DNA from: an uncultured Candidatus Poseidoniales archaeon
Lineage (GTDB): Archaea > Thermoplasmatota > Poseidoniia > Poseidoniales > Thalassarchaeaceae
Length of the DNA stretch: 8,566 nucleotides
Reading direction: 5' to 3'
Assembly: GCA_950068635.1 (NCBI GenBank)
Contig: CATMIM010000031.1
Coordinates: 1-8,566 of the forward strand
How positions within the stretch are numbered: position 1 is the stretch's first letter; each line of letters begins with the position of its first letter. The position numbers were made by a program, and so were the translations under genes. Under the pieces are notes generated by a model. It did not search any database. It saw only the letters and a list, made by a program, of their open reading frames with translations, and had not been told where the DNA came from. Shown here one piece after another: positions 5,427-8,566 of the stretch.

Positions 5427-6685
5427 GCCCGACGGAGTGGTTCGCATGGGGGCAGATCCTGTTCGGCGCGCTCGCATGCATCCCATTCTTGGCACAGGAC
5501 TGGCGCAACCGAAGTTGGATCGCGCGCTATCCTATGCCCAGTTGTCCTCCCGCGAGCGCAGGCGAGCTCCCGCAGATGACCATCATCGTCTGTGTGCTTG
5601 ACGAAGCCGAGGTCATCGAGGGCAAGTTGGCCGACCTCTCCAAACAGGATTACCCACGCGATCTGCTCGAGGTGCTCGTCGTCGACACCGGTTCTACCGA
5701 CCGGACGTTGTCCCTCGTCGAGGATTGGAAGCAGAAGGACGACGATCTGGGGCCGCTGATCCGTTGCCTCTCCACCGGTGGCATGACCGGCAAGTCAGCC
5801 GGAGTCAACCTGGGATTGTCCGAAGCTTCCGCCGAATCGGAGGTCATAATGCTCTCCGACGCCGATTCCCGACTGGCGAAAGGCGCTCTGGAGAGGGTTG
5901 GTCGCTGGTTCAGCAATCCTGACATCGGGGCGGTCTGCGGTCGGCAGAACCCGCTCGGGCCGGATGGCGAGCTGCATACGGGTTCGGATGCCTACCGCAC
6001 GTTCTACAACCGCTCGCGCGAGGCGGAGAGCCGCTGCGATTCGACTCCGATCTTCGACGGCTCCCTCGCCGCTTACAGGCGCAGTGCGATTACAGCAGGA
6101 GTGCTCGAAGGAGCGAACGCCGACGACTCACAACTCGCCATCGAAGTTCGCAGGCAGGGATTGAGGGCGATCCACGACTCCGAGCTACGCTTCTTTGAAG
6201 CGACTCCAACCTCCCTGAAGGGCATGCATCTGCAGAGGGTACGGCGAGCCCAAGGTCTCGTGCGACACCTCTGGCGTAACAATGGCCTGATGTTCTCGCG
6301 GGACATGGGGTCGATGCCGCGCATCATGCGCTCGCTGTTCTTCAGCCACGTCAAGATGCCGTTCTTCGTGCTCGCTGCCCTCGCATGTGGAGTCGCCCTG
6401 ATGTGCGCACCGCTCTACGCAGCCGCTCCACCGGACGGTATGGATTACCTCCTGCTGGTGCTCGATCTCGGATTGCTGGCATTGTTCGCCATCAGTTGGC
6501 TCGTCGACGGTATCCAACCGAACCGGTGGAGGACCATCCATGCCCCCGTGCTCTCGTTCATTCACGCCATGTGGGTCCTGTTCTGGGTACACCTGCGCAT
6601 CCTCTCTGGCACACCCTCGCACGTCTGGCAGCCCGTGCAAGAGGTCCGTGAGTCCATCAGCATGTTCGACCAGAGGTCAGACTGA
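5423..6685 (+). CDS. Membrane glycosyltransferase, GT2 family
   Basis: This 420-residue protein has an N-terminal anchor (about 9-24), a GT-A domain, and three C-terminal membrane stretches (about 313-335, 341-362 and 375-394). GT2 motifs are seen in order: TIIVCVLDEAEVIEGKL (53-69), LVVDTGSTDRTL with Asp88, the metal-binding DxD in LSDADSRL (Asp146 and Asp148), the acceptor-site region GANADDSQLA (Asp234 and Asp235, at the place of the TED/ED motif), and QRVRRAQGL (271-279). The last corresponds to QxxRW, with Arg275 where Trp is usual. The layout resembles membrane GT2 enzymes such as hyaluronan or cellulose synthase-like proteins, which use lipid or polymer acceptors at the membrane. The GTG at 5423 overlaps the previous stop (GTGA) and follows GGGGGTGG with 4 nt spacing. 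A longer upstream start would overlap the GT4 gene by over 100 nt in another frame and is rejected. Confidence 0.9.
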   Translation: MSPTEWFAWGQILFGALACIPFLAQDWRNRSWIARYPMPSCPPASAGELPQMTIIVCVLDEAEVIEGKLADLSKQDYPRDLLEVLVVDTGSTDRTLSLVEDWKQKDDDLGPLIRCLSTGGMTGKSAGVNLGLSEASAESEVIMLSDADSRLAKGALERVGRWFSNPDIGAVCGRQNPLGPDGELHTGSDAYRTFYNRSREAESRCDSTPIFDGSLAAYRRSAITAGVLEGANADDSQLAIEVRRQGLRAIHDSELRFFEATPTSLKGMHLQRVRRAQGLVRHLWRNNGLMFSRDMGSMPRIMRSLFFSHVKMPFFVLAALACGVALMCAPLYAAAPPDGMDYLLLVLDLGLLALFAISWLVDGIQPNRWRTIHAPVLSFIHAMWVLFWVHLRILSGTPSHVWQPVQEVRESISMFDQRSD

Positions 6686-6706
6686 ATCTGCTGCCAGCCT
6701 GAAACG

Positions 6707-6746
6707 AAAAAAAGGCCCCCCAGGGGCGCCCCGGAGGGCGCCCCTG
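6707..6746 (-). terminator. Hairpin with T-tract downstream of the pilin gene
   Basis: CAGGGGCGCCC (6721-6731) and GGGCGCCCCTG (6736-6746) are perfect inverted repeats: an 11-bp, nearly all-GC stem with a 4-nt loop. Read on the minus strand it is followed by seven T (6713-6707) after a short G/C stretch, about 50 nt past the pilin stop. This looks like an intrinsic terminator for the pilin transcript. On the plus strand the hairpin is followed by a T- and G-rich stretch (about 6756-6785), so it may also close the GT2 transcript. Archaeal termination depends mainly on the T-tract, so the strength of this stem is notable. Confidence 0.65.
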
Positions 6747-6797
6747 AGAGGCGCGGTTTGCTTGTCTTGTGTTGTTGATGTTCAGGCAGATATCTGC

Positions 6798-7289
6798 TCA
6801 GTCAACGACTGCGGCGCCATCGCCGGCCACGGTGTTACCGTTGTAGGTCACCGAGATGCCGACGTTGCATCCAACGTCGCTGCAGATGTCAGTTCCGCTC
6901 TCGCTCAGGAAGACGAACTCCCCGGGCTCCCAAGCGTTACCGTTGTCGCCGCCTTGCTGCGAGATCGTACATGCGTCCCCGCCGCCCACGGTGCACTTGT
7001 GCACGGTGTCACCCACTGACAGCTGGATCTTCGTAAAGGTCCAGCTCAGGGTGTCTTTTCCAGTCATCTGGAGACGGATCAAGATGTCCGTCGTTCCAGT
7101 GCTCGCGTCGGCGTTCGCGTCATCGGCGTCGTAGGTGTTCAGCGTCTGCGTTTGGGTATCAGTTCCCTCAGCGGCCAAGTTGTTGGCCCAGACGTACAGC
7201 ACACCTGCGAGCACCACGGTGATCGCTACCATCAGGATGGTCGCGATGACCGGGCTCACTGCCTGCTCATTCTTCATTTCATTCTTCAT
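6798..7289 (-). CDS. Archaeal type IV pilin-like precursor
   Basis: This 163-residue preprotein has a short charged leader (MKNEMKNEQ) and then AVSPVIATILMVAI, continuing hydrophobic to about residue 34. This is the class III signal and assembly helix of archaeal type IV pilins (archaeal Pilin_N/DUF1628 family). A prepilin peptidase would cut just before or near Ala10. The rest is an acidic, Thr/Asp/Gly-rich, beta-prone domain exposed outside. It has four cysteines (99, 107, 136 and 141), suggesting two disulfides, and no N-x-S/T sequon. The ATG at 7289 is chosen because GAGG lies 7 nt upstream. A second ATG at 7277 follows an in-frame repeat of the first four codons and could also start translation. 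It stands alone: no pilin ATPase, peptidase or platform gene is in view. It could be an adhesion pilin, a minor pilin or another secreted subunit; an archaellin is less likely. Confidence 0.85.
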   Translation of the reverse strand: MKNEMKNEQAVSPVIATILMVAITVVLAGVLYVWANNLAAEGTDTQTQTLNTYDADDANADASTGTTDILIRLQMTGKDTLSWTFTKIQLSVGDTVHKCTVGGGDACTISQQGGDNGNAWEPGEFVFLSESGTDICSDVGCNVGISVTYNGNTVAGDGAAVVD

Positions 7290-7296
7290 TTTCAGT

Positions 7297-7316
7297 CCTC
7301 ACTGCCCCAGAGGGGC
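7297..7316 (-). promoter_or_regulatory. Pilin leader: Shine-Dalgarno and small GC hairpin
   Basis: On the minus strand GAGG (7300-7297) lies 7 nt before the ATG at 7289. Just upstream, GCCCC (7304-7308) and GGGGC (7312-7316) form a perfect 5-bp stem with a 3-nt loop, 3 nt from the Shine-Dalgarno. The hairpin could stabilise the leader or influence ribosome access; that role is inference. Confidence 0.45.
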
Positions 7317-7338
7317 TTCCCTCGGTAGGGTGGCTATT

Positions 7339-7351
7339 GATATTAATATTG
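7339..7351 (-). promoter_or_regulatory. TATA-like box of the pilin gene
   Basis: The minus strand reads CAATATTAATATC here, a run of AT bases including the palindrome ATATTAATAT (7340-7349). Transcription would begin near 7315-7320, giving a leader of about 25-30 nt that holds the hairpin and GAGG. It is the clearest AT-rich element at promoter distance from the pilin start. Confidence 0.5.
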
Positions 7352-7494
7352 TCACCGGACTGAATCAAAAACGAGCGCTTCTAACCGTTGCACTGCACTG
7401 AAGTGAATATACGATTGATAATTTATCGGCAACTCTCTTCACACTACCCGGACCGCGTTGGTACGTTCCATTTGTATGCTGTTATTGATTGCTC

Positions 7495-7501
7495 TATATT
7501 A
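7495..7501 (+). promoter_or_regulatory. Candidate TATA box of a small plus-strand unit
   Basis: TATATTA within a longer AT run (about 7493-7513) could start a plus-strand transcript near 7523-7527, ahead of the small reading frame at 7563. The motif is visible but common in AT-rich DNA, so promoter activity is only inferred. Confidence 0.3.
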
Positions 7502-7562
7502 TTCAATTAATCATCATTGGAGATTTCGCTGCTCACCTCACAAGATCCGACTCGTGGTGACG

Positions 7563-7733
7563 ATGACTCCCGGCGCGCGCGAAAGAGAATCTGATTGGAT
7601 TTACAGCCTGACGGCCGAACCCGCAGAAGGTGAACAGGGTGAGAGAGCCAGCGTAGAGGGGATGGGATGCACACTCGACGAAGAACTACTCAACAGCCCT
7701 GTTCGATATCGTGCACTAATTGGCGGCGCATAA
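7563..7733 (+). CDS. Possible small protein of 56 residues (uncertain)
   Basis: An ATG at 7563 opens 56 codons to TAA at 7731-7733. The product starts MTPGARERESDWIYSLTAEP and ends in NSPVRYRALIGGA. It is acidic and soluble-looking, with one cysteine, and I recognise no family. In favour: GGTGA just before the ATG (only 2 nt away, so weak), a TATA-like box about 65 nt upstream, and a hairpin with T-tract about 30 nt after the stop. Against: codon choice (AGA, CTA, GTA, GCA) is less biased than in the neighbouring genes. In-frame starts further left (TTG 7458, ATG 7476) would add a hydrophobic N-terminus but lie before the TATA-like box. The stretch could equally be a small RNA or plain spacer. 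Confidence 0.25.
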   Translation: MTPGARERESDWIYSLTAEPAEGEQGERASVEGMGCTLDEELLNSPVRYRALIGGA

Positions 7734-7762
7734 AAGTTTTCAAGCGAAAAACGAATATTTCC

Positions 7763-7794
7763 CCCCCGATTTCCCCTGATTTCGGGGGATTTTT
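7763..7794. terminator. Hairpin with T-tract between converging transcripts
   Basis: CCCCCGA (7763-7769) pairs with TCGGGGG (7782-7788) around a 12-nt loop, followed on the plus strand by five T (7790-7794). On the minus strand, T-rich stretches follow beyond the stem (about 7760-7735), so it could also end the methionine aminopeptidase transcript whose stop is at 7835. GATTT recurs three times at exactly 10-nt steps (7768, 7778, 7788) across the element. Confidence 0.5.
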
Positions 7795-7834
7795 CCGCGC
7801 TACTGTGTGTTTTCACTCGACTATCCATAGGGTT

Positions 7835-8566
7835 TCACTCGATGGTGAGCACTTCAGGGCCGCTCGGGGAGATCCAGACAGTGTGTTCGTACTGTCCGAT
7901 CATCCCCCCGTCCGCGCATCTCAGCGCGTGGTAGGTTTCCAGGAAACGGATGCTCATGAGTTTCTTGACCAACGCGTCCCACTTGCTTTGGCGGCTCTCC
8001 TCGCCTTCGGTGGGGAACGGCTTCTCGAGCAGGGGGAAGGCCCAGCGCTCGGCGAACGGAAGGGTGTGGTATCTGTCCTCGATGTAGCGTGCGATCGTCG
8101 CACCCAGGGGTTTCAGCTTCCCTTTGGCGAGGGCTTTCTTGATCGAGATGTCACCGGTCACCCTCCAGATGTTGCTCGAATCGCGTGGTGGGATGTTCTC
8201 CACCATTCCCGAACTGCCAGTCGTGTTGAACGGCTCGACGGCGAATATGCTTCCTTCCTGAACGGTTCCCTTGAACTGTGGGTGGTCCGGACCGCAGGCG
8301 TACGACGGTACCGATGTACCGGCATGCAGATCCCACATCTTCAACTCGTGTCCGCACAGGTTGACGATCGGCTCGAACCCGGCATCCTTCGACGCCTGCT
8401 GCGCTGCCGCGCCCACCTCGTGCCATGGTGTTCCAGGAGTCATCTTCTCGATGGCTGCATCGCGTGCTTCCTTGGCAGCGCGGATCTGCTCGGTATGCTT
8501 GCCACCGCTTCCCACCTCGATCGTGAGCGCGTTGTCGCCTATGGCTCCGTGGATGTGCACTCCTAT
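7835..8566 (-). CDS. map: Methionine aminopeptidase, type II (partial; N-terminus beyond the right edge)
   Basis: The last 243 residues are present, and the reading frame continues off the right end with no start inside the window. The enzyme removes initiator methionine from nascent proteins using two metal ions. Four of the five metal ligands are visible, numbered from the edge: Asp11 (GAIGDNALTIEVG), His73 (NLCGHELKMWDLHAG, with the catalytic His81), Glu111 (FAVEPFNTTG) and Glu227 (GQYEHTVWIS). The first Asp ligand should lie just outside. The stretch between Glu111 and Glu227, including YHTLPFAERWAFPLL, is the helical insert that marks type II enzymes of archaea and eukaryotes. The first visible residues, IGVHIHGAIGD, have His where many archaeal enzymes have Asp (HIDG); this position is not a ligand. 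It converges on the spacer and its hairpin/T-tract. Confidence 0.95.
   Translation of the reverse strand: MGVHIHGAIGDNALTIEVGSGGKHTEQIRAAKEARDAAIEKMTPGTPWHEVGAAAQQASKDAGFEPIVNLCGHELKMWDLHAGTSVPSYACGPDHPQFKGTVQEGSIFAVEPFNTTGSSGMVENIPPRDSSNIWRVTGDISIKKALAKGKLKPLGATIARYIEDRYHTLPFAERWAFPLLEKPFPTEGEESRQSKWDALVKKLMSIRFLETYHALRCADGGMIGQYEHTVWISPSGPEVLTIE

Larger units (their letters stand above)
7290..7834. other. AT-richer intergenic spacer between pilin and methionine aminopeptidase
   Basis: This 545-nt stretch has no confidently assigned gene. Its left half (about 7335-7515) is clearly AT-richer than the surrounding DNA. It holds the pilin promoter, a GATAA-T-TTATC palindrome (7417-7427), a CACT-GA-AGTG palindrome (7396-7405) and a second TATA-like element (7495-7501). 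The right half holds a possible 56-codon gene and a hairpin/T-tract. I see no tRNA, no insertion sequence ends and no CRISPR-like repeats here. Confidence 0.6.

Noticed and set aside
6786..6797. Perfect 12-nt palindrome GCAGATATCTGC right after the pilin stop
   Set aside because: It has no loop or T-tract and no second copy seen; the stronger hairpin 40 nt further explains termination better.
7601..7828. A 75-codon minus-strand frame in the spacer
   Set aside because: The product has a run of serines, no family signature and no ribosome site, and it runs through the hairpin/T-tract.
6740..7834. Possible transposon ends or attachment site around the pilin and spacer
   Set aside because: No long matching inverted or direct repeats, no transposase or integrase fragments and no tRNA end were seen.
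1..8566. CRISPR array, tRNA, rRNA or a defence or toxin system
   Set aside because: No regularly spaced repeats, cloverleaf, rRNA-like stretch or recognised defence/toxin domain was seen on either strand.

Overview
This window most likely comes from an uncultivated euryarchaeon, probably a Marine Group II (Poseidoniales)-like or other Thermoplasmatota lineage. Three things suggest it. One gene is a type IV pilin precursor with the archaeal SPVIATILMVAI hydrophobic core. Another is a type II (archaeal/eukaryotic) methionine aminopeptidase. Several starts also sit behind TATA-like boxes rather than -35/-10 promoters. The GC content looks like about 60% by eye, except for an AT-richer spacer near 7.3-7.8 kb. 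The lineage call is inference; the archaeal call is stronger.

Left part (1-1964), redox and carbon metabolism. A clipped gene end (+) converges on a classical thioredoxin (-). Divergent from the thioredoxin is a three-gene plus-strand run: ribulose-phosphate 3-epimerase, a BolA/IbaG-type protein and a monothiol CGFS glutaredoxin. The BolA and glutaredoxin genes are 9 nt apart. Their products are known partners in [2Fe-2S] cluster handling in bacteria and eukaryotes, and this adjacency is the most interesting gene context in the window.

Middle part (1971-6685), surface-glycan island. Two divergent gene pairs share a 66-nt promoter region with one TATA box. Leftward are a GT4-type glycosyltransferase and an abutting Wzx-like polysaccharide flippase. 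Rightward are a second GT4-type glycosyltransferase and an overlapping membrane-anchored GT2. Together they look like part of a lipid-linked glycan assembly and export pathway: sugars are added on the cytoplasmic face and the product is flipped outward. The target glycan cannot be read from the sequence.

Right part (6686-8566). A strong hairpin with a T-tract ends the minus-strand pilin gene. The pilin is a secreted or filament subunit with four cysteines and no N-glycosylation sequon. A 545-nt AT-richer spacer follows, holding the pilin promoter and perhaps a small plus-strand transcription unit (TATA box, 56-codon ORF, hairpin/T-tract). The window ends inside a type II methionine aminopeptidase that runs off the right edge.

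I found no mobile element, CRISPR array, tRNA or rRNA. I did not find a convincing wholly new system. The best leads are the archaeal BolA-CGFS pair, the candidate small unit in the spacer, and the bidirectional promoter of the glycan island.
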